A stretch of DNA of 64,000 bases from Humibacter ginsenosidimutans. GTDB taxonomy: Bacteria > Actinomycetota > Actinomycetes > Actinomycetales > Microbacteriaceae. Location: assembly GCF_007859675.1 (NCBI RefSeq), contig NZ_CP042305.1, positions 3,100,001 through 3,164,000 of the forward strand, given 5' to 3'. Position numbers and translations under genes: made by a program. How positions within the stretch are numbered: the stretch's first letter is position 1; every line of letters begins with the position of its first letter. Of this stretch, positions 16,443 to 24,671 are shown one piece after another. Under the pieces are notes generated by a model. The model had not been told where the DNA came from. It did not search any database and saw nothing but the letters and a program-made list of their open reading frames with translations.

Positions 16443-16569
16443 TGCTCGCCTCCGCTGCCTCGGGGAAGTGCACCGGGCACTCCGGGTTCGGTTCCAACGC
16501 ACCACCGGGCTCCACGATCCCGTAGTAGGTCCACGGGTTCTCGACCGGGAAGCATGTGCACTCAGCCAT
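16435..16569 (-). CDS. 44-residue phage protein with CPVHF motif
   Basis: It reads MAECTCFPVENPWTYYGIVE and ends ECPVHFPEAAEASNG. The ATG overlaps the upstream gene and a GGAGGTC ribosome site precedes it. Small proteins with a C-terminal CPVHF motif occur in actinophage genomes (from memory); the Cys/His residues suggest metal binding. Confidence 0.55.
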   Translation of the reverse strand: MAECTCFPVENPWTYYGIVEPGGALEPNPECPVHFPEAAEASNG

Positions 16570-17422
16570 TGCTGACCTCCGCTGCCGCCTTCAACGCTGC
16601 ACGAGCCATCCTGAGCCAGTCGTTCCGATAGCAGGATGTTCCCAGAAGGTAATCACCTGTTGACGCGGCGTAGAACACCCGTGCCGCCGCCGCTATTGAT
16701 TCCTCGCTGGGTTCGCTCACGGGACGATCCTCCGCAAGGCAGGGGGTGTCCGATGAGTGACGAGGATGCCCTCCCTGCTCGGTGCGGTACGGGCGGATGA
16801 CTTCGAGCATCGACTGCGCGCTCTCGCGGATCGCGTCGTCACGGAGACTCAGTACGAGCCCGAGGGCTTCCAGCATCGCGCCGACCTCGACCGTCTTCCC
16901 ACGCCGCGCGTAGTCGCTCGCCCAGCGGATCAGGTGCTGCCATCCGTGGCTGTAGTCGTGCTCGGTCGTGTAGCCCTTCTCGAATTGGCGGGCACGTTCG
17001 AGCGAGACCTCACGCGCCCACTCCTCGGCGTCTCGTTCGTGTTGGGGTGACACAGAAGACGAACCGAGAACGGCATCCAGCTCGCGCCCCTCGTCGGCCG
17101 AGAACCCGTGCCACGTCGAACGGCGCGCCCTGATCTTCCGCACGGCGTCGAGCGTGGCGGCGAGAGCATCACGTTCCCGGAGCAGTTCCATCGCCGCATC
17201 CATCTGGTTCTCGAACCGCGCCACGAACTCGTCGGCACGCTTCTCCTGCTGCTCACGCAACTCGATCAGCGTCCGGTTCTGCGCTTCGAGATCCGCGATG
17301 CGGTGCTCAGCAACCTCAAGAGCACGCACCAGGTCATGCACGTACCCGCGCCACGGGCGATTCTCCAGACCGCTCGCCAGCACGGCACGCGCTGCCGCGA
17401 TCAGTTCAGTGTTGTCGGTCAT
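16562..17422 (-). CDS. Coiled-coil phage protein of unknown function
   Basis: 286 residues from ATG 17422. Residues about 30-100 form a coiled coil (ALEVAEHRIADLEAQNRTLI, ELREQQEKRADEFVARFENQ). A middle region (RQFEKGYTTEHDYSHGWQHL, IRWASDYARRG) resembles small phage domains with an RQ-x2-KGY-T-x-EHD-x8-L pattern, and the C-terminal 50 residues form another helical domain (AAAARVFYAASTGDYLLG). It is the longest member of the small-gene run. Function unknown. Confidence 0.65.
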   Translation of the reverse strand: MTDNTELIAAARAVLASGLENRPWRGYVHDLVRALEVAEHRIADLEAQNRTLIELREQQEKRADEFVARFENQMDAAMELLRERDALAATLDAVRKIRARRSTWHGFSADEGRELDAVLGSSSVSPQHERDAEEWAREVSLERARQFEKGYTTEHDYSHGWQHLIRWASDYARRGKTVEVGAMLEALGLVLSLRDDAIRESAQSMLEVIRPYRTEQGGHPRHSSDTPCLAEDRPVSEPSEESIAAAARVFYAASTGDYLLGTSCYRNDWLRMARAALKAAAEVSNG

Positions 17423-18264
17423 GCTGACTCTCCTTCGGGTTCGGTCTTTCGGGTTCGGGCGTTCCATTCCTCGATCTGCGCGAGGGCCTGGAACCGGTCG
17501 TGGGAGACTTCCGCCCCGCAGGCAGGGTTCTCGCACACGACACGGACGTCGTCCTCGAACGCGAGCGGCGGCTTCCACAGGAGGGTGCGTTCCTTGCAAG
17601 CGGCGCAGCGAATGTTGCGGATGCGGTGTTCGTATTCAGCCATTGGGTGTTGTGCCATCGCGGTCTGCATGAGTCGGTAGAACCGGACGGCGTCCTCGGC
17701 GCCTGCCTCGCGTGAGACCCACATGTCGGGGTCGATGGCGTCGAGGAAGCGTTCCGTGATCGCGTCGACTTCCCACACGCCGGCGTCCGACGGGAACCCG
17801 GGCGTGGGATGCCCGAGGAGCATGATGAGCTCGTCGGCGAGCCGCCATGTCTGCGGGACGGGGATTACCCACTGCGATGACGAGCGGACGCCGGCGGTGT
17901 CGAACTGCTGTGCGCGTTCCACGCTGCGCAGGTGGGTGATCATGTCCAAGGCGATGCCGAGCGCATCCCGGGTCTTCATCCAGCACGACCAGCACAGCAG
18001 ACCGTGCTCGGCGCGACGCGGCAGGCACCCGCCGCACGGCGGGAGCTGCGTCTGTCCTACCGGCAGGCACGCCTCGCACGGCGGGTGACCTGCGGCGCGC
18101 GGGTGCACTTGCACCCACTCGAGGCGTTGCAGGTACGGGTTCCATGCCTCCCGTTGACGGTGCTCGAATCCGTCGCAGAAGTCGGTGTGCTGGTCCTTCA
18201 CCGTGCACGAGCGCACATCGCGCATGCCGTACGTGTTCGTGATGCAGGGCAGATAGTCGCTCAC
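17419..18264 (-). CDS. Cys-rich multi-zinc-motif phage protein
   Basis: 281 residues from GTG 18264 behind GGAGGACGC. It has three Cys clusters: CEACLPVGQTQLPPCGGCLP with LLCWSCW, then CAACKERTLLW and a later CENPACGAEVSHDRFQALAQ, consistent with successive zinc ribbons on helical linkers. Such proteins may bind DNA or act as adaptors. The C-terminal residues EEWNARTRKTEPEGES are polar. It overlaps its neighbours by four bases. Not assigned to a known family. Confidence 0.65.
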   Translation of the reverse strand: MSDYLPCITNTYGMRDVRSCTVKDQHTDFCDGFEHRQREAWNPYLQRLEWVQVHPRAAGHPPCEACLPVGQTQLPPCGGCLPRRAEHGLLCWSCWMKTRDALGIALDMITHLRSVERAQQFDTAGVRSSSQWVIPVPQTWRLADELIMLLGHPTPGFPSDAGVWEVDAITERFLDAIDPDMWVSREAGAEDAVRFYRLMQTAMAQHPMAEYEHRIRNIRCAACKERTLLWKPPLAFEDDVRVVCENPACGAEVSHDRFQALAQIEEWNARTRKTEPEGESA

Positions 18265-18581
18265 GCGTCCTCCTTCGGGGTGAAGAGCTTGCAGGCCGGC
18301 CACCGCTTCACGACATCAGGGCCATCGGTGCCGCGCGTGGATGCGAGATCGCATTTCCACCAGTGCCCGTTCCCGGCGTTCTTCCGCCATAGATGCGCGC
18401 AGTCACCGCACGTGGCCTCGTCATCGGGATCGAGCGCGCGACGGAGCACTTGGTGCGTCGCAGGGTGACGGCCGCGCTCGATCTCGTCGCGCCGTCTCCC
18501 CGTGAGCCGCACGCCGGGCGAGAGCTTCTCAACGGGCTGGGGCGGCTCGAACTCTGCCAGCCCGGGCAGCATGTCGGTCAC
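18261..18581 (-). CDS. Small Cys/Trp phage protein of unknown function
   Basis: 106 residues (MTDMLPGLAEFEPPQPVEKL...). The second half has ATCGDCAHLWRKNAGNGHWW followed by KCDLASTRGTDGPDVVKRWP and ACKLF, four cysteines that fit a zinc or iron site. The arrangement C-x2-C...C...C near Trp residues is seen in several phage proteins of unknown role. Coupled to both neighbours. Confidence 0.58.
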   Translation of the reverse strand: MTDMLPGLAEFEPPQPVEKLSPGVRLTGRRRDEIERGRHPATHQVLRRALDPDDEATCGDCAHLWRKNAGNGHWWKCDLASTRGTDGPDVVKRWPACKLFTPKEDA

Positions 18582-18871
18582 GAGTCGCCCTCGTTCGCAT
18601 CTTCCGCCTCAACCTCGATCGGGTGCGGGGCCGTCAACGACTCCGGCACGACGACGATCGCTTCCGGCCGCAACGGCAGGAACGCCGACTTCGGGATCTC
18701 AACGGTGAGCTTCACCTCAACCGTCCCCGGCTTCGGCCGTTGCGATCGGTTCTGTGTCGACCCGACGACCTTCGCACCCTTGACGCTCGCGATCGTGTCG
18801 CGCTCCCAGCTGTAGCCGCTGATCTCCGGCTGCACCTGCAGGTACACGATTGCCTTCACTGTCTCGCTCAT
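18578..18871 (-). CDS. Small phage protein of unknown function
   Basis: 97 residues from ATG 18871 (MSETVKAIVYLQVQPEISGY). It is beta-rich (GTVEVKLTVEIPKSAFLPLR, PEAIVVVPESLTAPHPIEVE) with an acidic tail EAEDANEGDS. The ribosome site AAGGAAAG precedes it. It could be a small beta-sandwich; family unknown. Confidence 0.58.
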   Translation of the reverse strand: MSETVKAIVYLQVQPEISGYSWERDTIASVKGAKVVGSTQNRSQRPKPGTVEVKLTVEIPKSAFLPLRPEAIVVVPESLTAPHPIEVEAEDANEGDS

Positions 18872-19218
18872 GCTGTCTTTCCTTCCTCGGCGCGCCGCGC
18901 CGCGTTCAGTGCGTGCGTTTCCTGACGCCACGACTTGACGCCCAACCGCATGCCCCACCGGCGTGCGGACTCGACGGAGATCCCGAGTTCCTTCGCGACG
19001 TCAGGCCATGCCAGCCCACGCTCGAGGAGCTCGGGCAGCCGCTTCTGCATCGCCGGCGTCATCCGTCGCGGCATCTTCCGGTCGGCGTCCCGCAGGGCGA
19101 CGTCGACGGCGACACGCAGCGGACGCTGCAGCAGGTCGCTGATCCGAACGCCACGGCTTTCCGCCGCCGACGCGAGCGTCGCGAACACGTCATCCGGGAC
19201 TTCCACCTGGAACCTCAT
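18868..19218 (-). CDS. Putative DNA-binding protein (RHH/HTH-like)
   Basis: 116 residues from ATG 19218. The N-terminus MRFQVEVPDDVFATLASAAE resembles a ribbon-helix-helix strand and helix. A later region ERGLAWPDVAKELGISVESA followed by RRWGMRLGVKSWRQ is a clear helix-turn-helix. The two elements suggest a small phage DNA-binding protein. It is coupled to the replication-like gene upstream. Confidence 0.6.
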   Translation of the reverse strand: MRFQVEVPDDVFATLASAAESRGVRISDLLQRPLRVAVDVALRDADRKMPRRMTPAMQKRLPELLERGLAWPDVAKELGISVESARRWGMRLGVKSWRQETHALNAARRAEEGKTA

Positions 19219-19871
19219 GCGACGGCCTTCCGTTCGATGCAGCCCGGGAACCGGCACGTACCGTCCGGCATCCACAGGTGCTCATGCCGTGCGACTTCGT
19301 CCGTGCGTGACGGGATCGGCGTCGGCGCGGACTTCTGCGCACGCACCCACGCGTCGTGTGCTCGGCGTGCGTCTCCGCAGGCTCGGCATCCGCCCGTCGT
19401 GCCTGATGGATGCTTGGGACAGAATGCGGGGGGCTCGCCGCCCGTAGTACCCCCGTGAGATTCCTCTGATAGGTGAGAAGTTGGTCGGGTCGGGTCGGGT
19501 CGGGTCGGGGTTGAGAGAACTTCTTGCGAACCTTCGCTGTCGGTTCGCGTCCTGTTCGCGCGAACATGCCGCATTCGTTCGCGTGCGTCATCCCGACGTT
19601 TCTTCACGACATCAGACCGTTCCTGGTACTTGTCCCAGTCGTGGAAGGTCCAGCCGTCTGGACTGGCCTCCCAGTAACCGACAGCGACGAGCTCGGCGGC
19701 GACCTTCGGCTTCCCGCGCAACGTCTGGAGCGCCCACGACGGCACCAGACCATCGGTGAGGTGCTGGCACGACCACGACCCGGCGCGGCACCACAGCGAC
19801 ACCGCGGCATCCGACAGTTGCAGCGTCTTCGGGTGCGACCACCATCCGTCGTCCACCTTGAACCACGCCAT
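19215..19871 (-). CDS. Phage replication-initiator-like winged-helix protein
   Basis: 218 residues from ATG 19871. The N-terminal 90 residues (MAWFKVDDGWWSHPKTLQLS, AVSLWCRAGSWSCQHLTDGL, VAVGYWEASPDGWTFHDWDK) match the conserved start of phage HTH proteins found in replication modules. A basic linker follows, containing a Pro/Thr/Arg-rich stretch encoded by a pentanucleotide repeat, and the C-terminus carries two Cys pairs (FCPKHP...CRACG, CRFPGC). The exact role in origin binding or helicase loading is inferred from homologous position. Confidence 0.6.
   Translation of the reverse strand: MAWFKVDDGWWSHPKTLQLSDAAVSLWCRAGSWSCQHLTDGLVPSWALQTLRGKPKVAAELVAVGYWEASPDGWTFHDWDKYQERSDVVKKRRDDARERMRHVRANRTRTDSEGSQEVLSTPTRPDPTRPTSHLSEESHGGTTGGEPPAFCPKHPSGTTGGCRACGDARRAHDAWVRAQKSAPTPIPSRTDEVARHEHLWMPDGTCRFPGCIERKAVA
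19487..19510. repeat. Pentanucleotide repeat (GGGTC)n inside a coding region
   Basis: GGTC is followed by four perfect GGGTC units and a partial unit, within the linker of the gene at 19215-19871. The unit length is not a multiple of three, so a change in copy number would shift the reading frame. Confidence 0.6.
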
Positions 19872-20080
19872 CAGAGACCGTCCTCGCACGGGCACGGCTT
19901 CACGAGCCAGCACGTGGTGCAGACCTCTTCGGTCGGCCGCAGGTCCAGCGGGGATGATGTACCCGGGCACGAGACGTGCCGCCAGCCGTCATCCGTCGCC
20001 GTCCGGGTGATCAGATCGCCCTCGCGAATGCGCCCGTGGCACTCATCGCAGGTCGTCTCGTACTTTGCAGCGAACCCCAT
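19871..20080 (-). CDS. Small Cys-rich phage protein
   Basis: 69 residues from ATG 20080 (MGFAAKYETTCDECHGRIRE). Cys and His residues occur as CDECHGRI, HVSCPG and CTTCWLVKPCPCEDG, giving two possible zinc sites. Start and stop both overlap neighbours as TGATG. Not recognised beyond a zinc-ribbon look. Confidence 0.6.
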   Translation of the reverse strand: MGFAAKYETTCDECHGRIREGDLITRTATDDGWRHVSCPGTSSPLDLRPTEEVCTTCWLVKPCPCEDGL

Positions 20081-20514
20081 CAGGCGGCCCTCCAACCCAT
20101 CGACTCCATGCGCGAGTGCGCCTCCTCCTCGGTGATCTCGGTCACGCCGCTGTCGTCCGTGTAGAGCACCCACGCGAGGCGTCGGGTGCCGTACGCGGTG
20201 CGCAGCCAGCGCCGCGCCGGCCACTCCGACGGCTCCGCGGTCGGATTCCCGGGGACAGCCCAGCCCTCCGCGATCGCATCCTTCGGGTGCTCCGTCTTCC
20301 ACTTGTGATGGATCACGCACAGGCACTGCAGGTTCGACACGACCGTGTTGCCCGGGCGCCGGTTCTGCCGGTGGTCGCGCTGCACCGCACCCATGCACTC
20401 CGGCGCGTGGAAGCCGCACGTGTTCCCGTCGCGGAGCGTGACGAGCTCGTACGCATCGGCTTCCTCAGCCTTCGTAAGGGTCCGTGCGATCTCGTACTTC
20501 GGGCGGATGGTCAC
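20080..20514 (-). CDS. HNH endonuclease
   Basis: 144 residues from GTG 20514. The HNH core is visible: CGFHAPECMGAVQRDHRQNR with the first His/Asp pair, then NTVVSNLQCLCVIHHKWKTE with the conserved Asn and HH, plus a structural Cys set. The N-terminal helix (AEEADAYELVTLRDGNTCGF) is typical. Free-standing HNH enzymes in this position act as homing or packaging-linked nucleases; it lies next to the helicase-methyltransferase gene, overlapping it by four bases. Confidence 0.82.
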   Translation of the reverse strand: MTIRPKYEIARTLTKAEEADAYELVTLRDGNTCGFHAPECMGAVQRDHRQNRRPGNTVVSNLQCLCVIHHKWKTEHPKDAIAEGWAVPGNPTAEPSEWPARRWLRTAYGTRRLAWVLYTDDSGVTEITEEEAHSRMESMGWRAA

Positions 20515-23500
20515 GCGGCACCGTCCATGTCGAGCAGGTCGAACAGCGTCGGCGTCTGCCCGGACCGGTCCATCTCCAGTTGGTAGGCGACCGCGTCGCG
20601 ATACGACGTCGGGTTGAGCTCGACAGCGCGACCGCGGCGACCGAGCTTCCGCGCGCGAAGCGGGACGGTGCCGAGACCACCGAACGGGTCGAACACGAGG
20701 TCGCCCCGGTTCGAGAAGCGCTCGATCAGCCGGTCGACGATGTCGAACTGCAGCGGGCAGATGTGGAACTCGAGGTTCCGTCGTGCCTGCTCCCCGTTCA
20801 GGGTGAGCATTCGGTTCACGTCGTGCCACACCCACGGCGACCACGAGCCCGGGTCGAGCGACTTGAACGTCGACGGCAACGCCTTCCGCGCGGCCATCGC
20901 TTCGCCGAGCTGGACGTGCTGGGCGAAGTCGTAGACGTTCGCCACCGACTGCTTCGTGAACAGGCGCGACCGTTCCTCAGGTGACAGCTGAGCGAGCTCA
21001 TCGACGGTGAGCAGCCGGTTCCCGGATGAGCGCCAGTCTGCGGCGGCATCGATCTGCCAGCGAGCCAACGAGTAGTCGTCGATCGACTTCACCACGCGCT
21101 CGTCGGCGTACCCCTTCGCACGGTCGGTCTGCGGCTTCCGGAACAGGAGGATGTACTCGGGTGAGCCGACGCCCATCTTCGAGCCGTCCTTGCGCATCTC
21201 CGTGTAGCCGAGGCGATACGTCTGGTTGTTCTCCCGGACGACGTCGGTGGTGACGGTGATCATGCCCAGGTAGTCGAAGCCGTGCTGGCGGCCGTGGAAC
21301 AACGCCTCCGCATGGAACGGCGACACGGTCGGTGCGCCGGCGCCCGTGACGGAACCGAACAGGATGCGGTCCTTCACGTGGCAGGCGTAGATGCGGCCCG
21401 GTTTCAGAATCCGCAGCAACTCCGGCGTCAGGTAGTCCATCTGCCGCCAGAAGTGGCCGTTGTCGTCGGTGTGACCGAAGTCGTTGTACGACGGCGTGTA
21501 CTCGTAGTGATTCGAGAACGGGATGCTGGTGACGATCAGGTCGACCGAGTTCGACTCCATGCCCATCGTCTCGGGCACGCAGTCGTTGTTCGCGATCAGC
21601 CAGTCCTCACCCGACTCCTCACGACGCTCAACACCCATCGACCGGGTGAGCTCCTGCTGGATCGCAGCCGGGTTCAACCCGTACTGACGGATCACATCCG
21701 ACATGGTGTCCGTGAGCTCGTCGTGCTCGCGCCACTTCCGCTCCAACACGTCCCGCACTTCCGCTTCGGTGTCGGCGAAGATCAGGTGCACGTCGCACGG
21801 GTGTGTCTGCCCGAACCGGTGGATGCGGTGCGTTGCCTGGATGGTCTGCTCGAACTTGTGCGTGATGCCGGCGAAGATCGCGACGTGCGCCTGTTGCAGG
21901 TTCATGCCCTGCCCGAGCATCACCGGCTTCCCGATCAGCGCCTGCGTTGTCCCGGCACGCCACTCGTCCAGGCGGCGCTCGGCCTCATCGTCCGAGAGCG
22001 CACCGTAGATCGATGAGTAGCTGATACCGAGCGCTGTGAGTCTCTGCTCGATCAGAGCCTGCTCATCGTTGAGGTCGCACCACACCAGGAACTGACCGGG
22101 CACGTCCGCGGCGATGGCCATGACGCGAGCAATGCGGGCGCTCATCGTGTCGCGCTTCTCCCGTGCGGCATCCACCATCGACATGCGGGCCCCGCGCACC
22201 AGAACACCCTGACCGTCACGGTCGATCTGCTCAGACTGCAGGTCGACGGCGACCTCGTCCCAATGCACCCGCAGCTCGGGCAGGTCGTAGCCGTCATCGC
22301 AGCGGCAGACCTCACACGAGCTTGCCGCTCCCGTACGGGCGCCGGTTTGCTGCCTGCTCTTTCGCGGTTGCCCATCGGCAGTTTTCGGGCTCGTAGTTGC
22401 CGTCATTGTCGATGCGATCGATACTGCATCCTGCTGGCGGCTCTCCCATGTCAGCGAGGAAGTTGGGGAAGGATTCCCACCGTTTGCAGACTCGGATTCC
22501 GCGACCGCCGTACTCCGGCCAGTTCTTGTGCTTCGGTCGTCGGCACCGGTCGAGCATTCCCTGCCAGATGTTGTAGGCGCGGGTTCCGGTCCCTCCGTGA
22601 TACGGCCGAAGGCATCCGCAGCTTCGGGCGCGTCCGGCTTTGAGGTGTTCCGACGACTTGACGACCTCGTTTCCGCAATCGCAGCGGCAGAGCCAGCCTC
22701 CGGCGCGGCCGGTCGCTGACCTCCATTCGACGGCGACGAGGCGCCCGAATCGTTGGTTGGCAAGGTCCAGGTGTGGCCGTGGCATGAGCACTCACAAAGG
22801 TCAGAGGGTCGTTGGAGAAAGCAGGCCCAGGTGTTGAGCCAGAGCCAAAATTCGGCTTCCTTGTGGGGGTACAGGGTGAGGTTGTTCGCCTGCGTCGAGT
22901 CCCGCTTGAAGAAGCGGGTGAGCGCCTGCCCTGTGTCCATGACGCCGAGGAAGCCGGCGTAGTGGATCAGCTCCTTGTACTTGTTCGGCGACGGCGTCGC
23001 GGTAGCGACGAACCGGTACGGGATCGCATCGAACATGGCCAGGAACGTCTGGTACGTCTTCGACCCGAACGACCGCAGCACGGCCGCCTCGTCCAGCGAG
23101 ACAGCGTCGAACTGGTCGACGTCGAGGCGCCCGTCTCGCACGGACTCGTAGTTCGTGACGTAGATGCCCGACCACGTCGGTTCGACCTCCTCGGTGCGGC
23201 GGATGAACCGCACGTCGAGACCGAGGAGCCTGCGGCCGTCTCGGATGAACTCTCCGCGGACGCCGAGCGGCGCGACGATGAGCGCGCGCGCGTTCGCGCC
23301 GCTGTCGAGGTAACGCTGGATGATGATCCGGAGGATCTCCAGCTGCATGACCGACTTGCCGAGACCGAAGCGGGCGAAGATCGCACGCCGGCCGCCGCGG
23401 ACCGCCCACCGGACGATGTCCCGCTGGTGCGGTTTCAGGATAGGGTTAACGTCCGTCGGTTCAACCTCGAACCCGTACGCGTGGTCGAACGCGACCTTCT

Positions 23501-23537
23501 CAGCAAGGAAGCTCTCATACTCAGCGAGCGTGCTCAT
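20511..23537 (-). CDS. SNF2-type helicase fused to a DNA methyltransferase
   Basis: 1008 residues as read. The N-terminal part is an SNF2-like ATPase with Walker A FGLGKS (57-62), SLDEA (147-151) and motif [13 protein letters not shown] (567-577). The C-terminal part is a class-beta methyltransferase with catalytic DLIVTSIPF (666-674) and SAM-binding FDPFGGLG (949-956). The motif order IV then I is that of N6-adenine or N4-cytosine enzymes; SIPF replaces the usual SPPY/F. Residues about 248-413 are low complexity and coincide with an HNH gene in another frame. Upstream sequence to 23816 is open but not part of the gene; ATG 23537 gives the proper start [14 protein letters not shown]. Confidence 0.88.
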   Translation of the reverse strand: MSTLAEYESFLAEKVAFDHAYGFEVEPTDVNPILKPHQRDIVRWAVRGGRRAIFARFGLGKSVMQLEILRIIIQRYLDSGANARALIVAPLGVRGEFIRDGRRLLGLDVRFIRRTEEVEPTWSGIYVTNYESVRDGRLDVDQFDAVSLDEAAVLRSFGSKTYQTFLAMFDAIPYRFVATATPSPNKYKELIHYAGFLGVMDTGQALTRFFKRDSTQANNLTLYPHKEAEFWLWLNTWACFLQRPSDLCECSCHGHTWTLPTNDSGASSPSNGGQRPAAPEAGSAAAIAETRSSSRRNTSKPDAPEAADAFGRITEGPEPAPTTSGRECSTGADDRSTRTGRSTAVAESESANGGNPSPTSSLTWESRQQDAVSIASTMTATTSPKTADGQPRKSRQQTGARTGAASSCEVCRCDDGYDLPELRVHWDEVAVDLQSEQIDRDGQGVLVRGARMSMVDAAREKRDTMSARIARVMAIAADVPGQFLVWCDLNDEQALIEQRLTALGISYSSIYGALSDDEAERRLDEWRAGTTQALIGKPVMLGQGMNLQQAHVAIFAGITHKFEQTIQATHRIHRFGQTHPCDVHLIFADTEAEVRDVLERKWREHDELTDTMSDVIRQYGLNPAAIQQELTRSMGVERREESGEDWLIANNDCVPETMGMESNSVDLIVTSIPFSNHYEYTPSYNDFGHTDDNGHFWRQMDYLTPELLRILKPGRIYACHVKDRILFGSVTGAGAPTVSPFHAEALFHGRQHGFDYLGMITVTTDVVRENNQTYRLGYTEMRKDGSKMGVGSPEYILLFRKPQTDRAKGYADERVVKSIDDYSLARWQIDAAADWRSSGNRLLTVDELAQLSPEERSRLFTKQSVANVYDFAQHVQLGEAMAARKALPSTFKSLDPGSWSPWVWHDVNRMLTLNGEQARRNLEFHICPLQFDIVDRLIERFSNRGDLVFDPFGGLGTVPLRARKLGRRGRAVELNPTSYRDAVAYQLEMDRSGQTPTLFDLLDMDGAA
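22311..22796. repeat. 6-bp direct repeats (CTCACA) flanking a 480-bp HNH insertion
   Basis: CTCACA is present at 22311-22316 and 22791-22796, exactly 480 bp apart (a multiple of three). Removing one period joins the helicase flanks in frame as [18 protein letters not shown]. This is the footprint expected if an HNH cassette entered the helicase gene by a target-duplicating or repeat-mediated event. Confidence 0.55.
22312..22785 (-). CDS. HNH endonuclease nested out of frame in the helicase gene
   Basis: 157 residues from ATG 22785 (an in-frame GTG lies two codons earlier). It has the layout of free-standing phage HNH enzymes: an N-terminal zinc knuckle ([26 protein letters not shown]), a linker [20 protein letters not shown], and an HNH core with [20 protein letters not shown] followed by AKEQAANRR. 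Its frame differs from the helicase frame, which stays open but becomes low-complexity over exactly this span. I see no group I intron core; at about 480 bp the insert is nearly all coding. Confidence 0.83.
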   Translation of the reverse strand: MPRPHLDLANQRFGRLVAVEWRSATGRAGGWLCRCDCGNEVVKSSEHLKAGRARSCGCLRPYHGGTGTRAYNIWQGMLDRCRRPKHKNWPEYGGRGIRVCKRWESFPNFLADMGEPPAGCSIDRIDNDGNYEPENCRWATAKEQAANRRPYGSGKLV

Positions 23538-24115
23538 GCGACCCACCGCACTTTCGCGAGTGCGTCGATGTGCGTCAGCGGGAGCCCGGATTCGATCGGG
23601 GTACCGGAGAGTCGGGCGCCGATCGCGGCGAGGATGAGCGCGTCGGCCTCGTTGTTGTTGGCTACCGGCACGTTGGGGTAGCGGCGTACGACGGCGGCGA
23701 GCACCTCGTCCTTGGACGCGTTGCCCTTCCCTGTGGCGTACTTCTTGACCGTCTGCGGGGTGACCTCGATGAGACGATCCACTTCGGGGATGAGCGCGTC
23801 GACGACGAGCCACCACAGCCCGGACCGGTCATGATGTGAGCCGCCGGTCTGCCCGTACGCGGGCTGCTCAATGACGACCGTGTCACCGAAGACGGCGCGG
23901 GTGATGATGTCGAGCGTCAGGTTGTGGAGGCGCAGCGCCCGCTCGTCGAGGGTCGCGGTCGCGTTGCCCTTCGACTTGAGGGTGAGCACGTTGGTGGTGT
24001 CTCCGACGGTGGCGATACCGGTCGCGGTGAGGGAGAGGTCGAGGCCGACAACGCGGACGGCCGTCGGGACGGTGATCGTTTCGGTGGTTGGGTCTGGGGA
24101 TGGAGACTCGATCAT
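23534..24115 (-). CDS. RuvC-like Holliday junction resolvase
   Basis: 193 residues, starting MIESPSPDPTTE. The RuvC fold is clear: first catalytic Asp in VVGLDLSLTATGIATV, Glu in VVIEQPAYGQTGGSHHDRSG, and the last acidic pair in NNEADALILAAIGARL, with TPQTVKKYATGKGNASKDEV between. Phage RuvC-type resolvases process branched DNA during replication and packaging. It overlaps the helicase and HNH genes by four bases. Confidence 0.88.
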   Translation of the reverse strand: MIESPSPDPTTETITVPTAVRVVGLDLSLTATGIATVGDTTNVLTLKSKGNATATLDERALRLHNLTLDIITRAVFGDTVVIEQPAYGQTGGSHHDRSGLWWLVVDALIPEVDRLIEVTPQTVKKYATGKGNASKDEVLAAVVRRYPNVPVANNNEADALILAAIGARLSGTPIESGLPLTHIDALAKVRWVA

Positions 24116-24597
24116 GCTGCGCTCCGCTCCGAGCGCCGCGACCAGAGGTCACTGTGGCACTGCATGCACGAGCGGCCCTTCGCGGTGTGCTTCGTGTTCT
24201 CCTCCGTGTATTCGTGGCCCCGCGGGCAGTGCGTCTTGAACGCCTGCGGATGTGTGCCGTGGAGGAGCATGTCTCGCGCGTTTCCCGACGGGCTGTCCCA
24301 CCGGATGTTCTCGATCGAGTTGTTCGCGGGGTTGCCGTCGTTGTGGCACGCATACTGGCCCGGCTCGGGCTCGCCGAGGAAGGCGATCGCCTCGATGCGG
24401 TGGACCAGATAGCTCGTTGGCACGCCGTCGCGGAGAAGGCGAACCCTGCGGTGGCCGCTGCGCATCACTGCTGGGCTGAGGACGAAGCCGGGGCGCTTCG
24501 GGTGATCGAGCGGGCGCCGGACGCGCCCGTCGTTGCTGACCTCGTAGAGGCCTTCGTAGCCGCCGACGGGCCGCCACTGGATATCGTCGAGTTGCAT
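24112..24597 (-). CDS. NUMOD4/HNH homing-type endonuclease
   Basis: 161 residues. The N-terminal NUMOD4 signature IQWRPVGGYEGLYEVSNDGR is followed by an HNH_3 core (YACHNDGNPANNSIENIRWD, then SPSGNARDMLLHGTHP) and a C-terminal zinc ribbon (CPRGHEY...CMQCHSD). This is the typical layout of free-standing phage homing endonucleases. It lies between the resolvase gene and a terminator hairpin and is one of three HNH genes in this operon. Confidence 0.88.
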   Translation of the reverse strand: MQLDDIQWRPVGGYEGLYEVSNDGRVRRPLDHPKRPGFVLSPAVMRSGHRRVRLLRDGVPTSYLVHRIEAIAFLGEPEPGQYACHNDGNPANNSIENIRWDSPSGNARDMLLHGTHPQAFKTHCPRGHEYTEENTKHTAKGRSCMQCHSDLWSRRSERSAA

Positions 24598-24627
24598 CGC
24601 GTTTCCTTGCTGGGTTTCGGGGTGTGA

Positions 24628-24662
24628 GGGGGCTCAGCGGGCCGGAATCCTGCTGAGCCCCC
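24628..24662 (-). terminator. Strong hairpin terminator
   Basis: Arms GGGGGCTCAGC and GCTGAGCCCCC pair perfectly over 11 bp around a 13-nt loop, ten bases beyond the stop of the nuclease-like gene at 24672. There is no clear T-run on either strand. It divides the recombination genes from the HNH/resolvase group. Confidence 0.65.
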
Positions 24663-24671
24663 GGCTTCGGG

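Noticed and set aside
22300..22810. Group I intron hosting the HNH gene
   Set aside because: No room for a catalytic core: the insert is about 480 bp and almost entirely HNH coding, and the helicase frame remains open.
23538..23816. Upstream open extension of the helicase gene
   Set aside because: It is Arg-rich shadow sequence of the RuvC gene; the ATG at 23537 begins the recognisable helicase.
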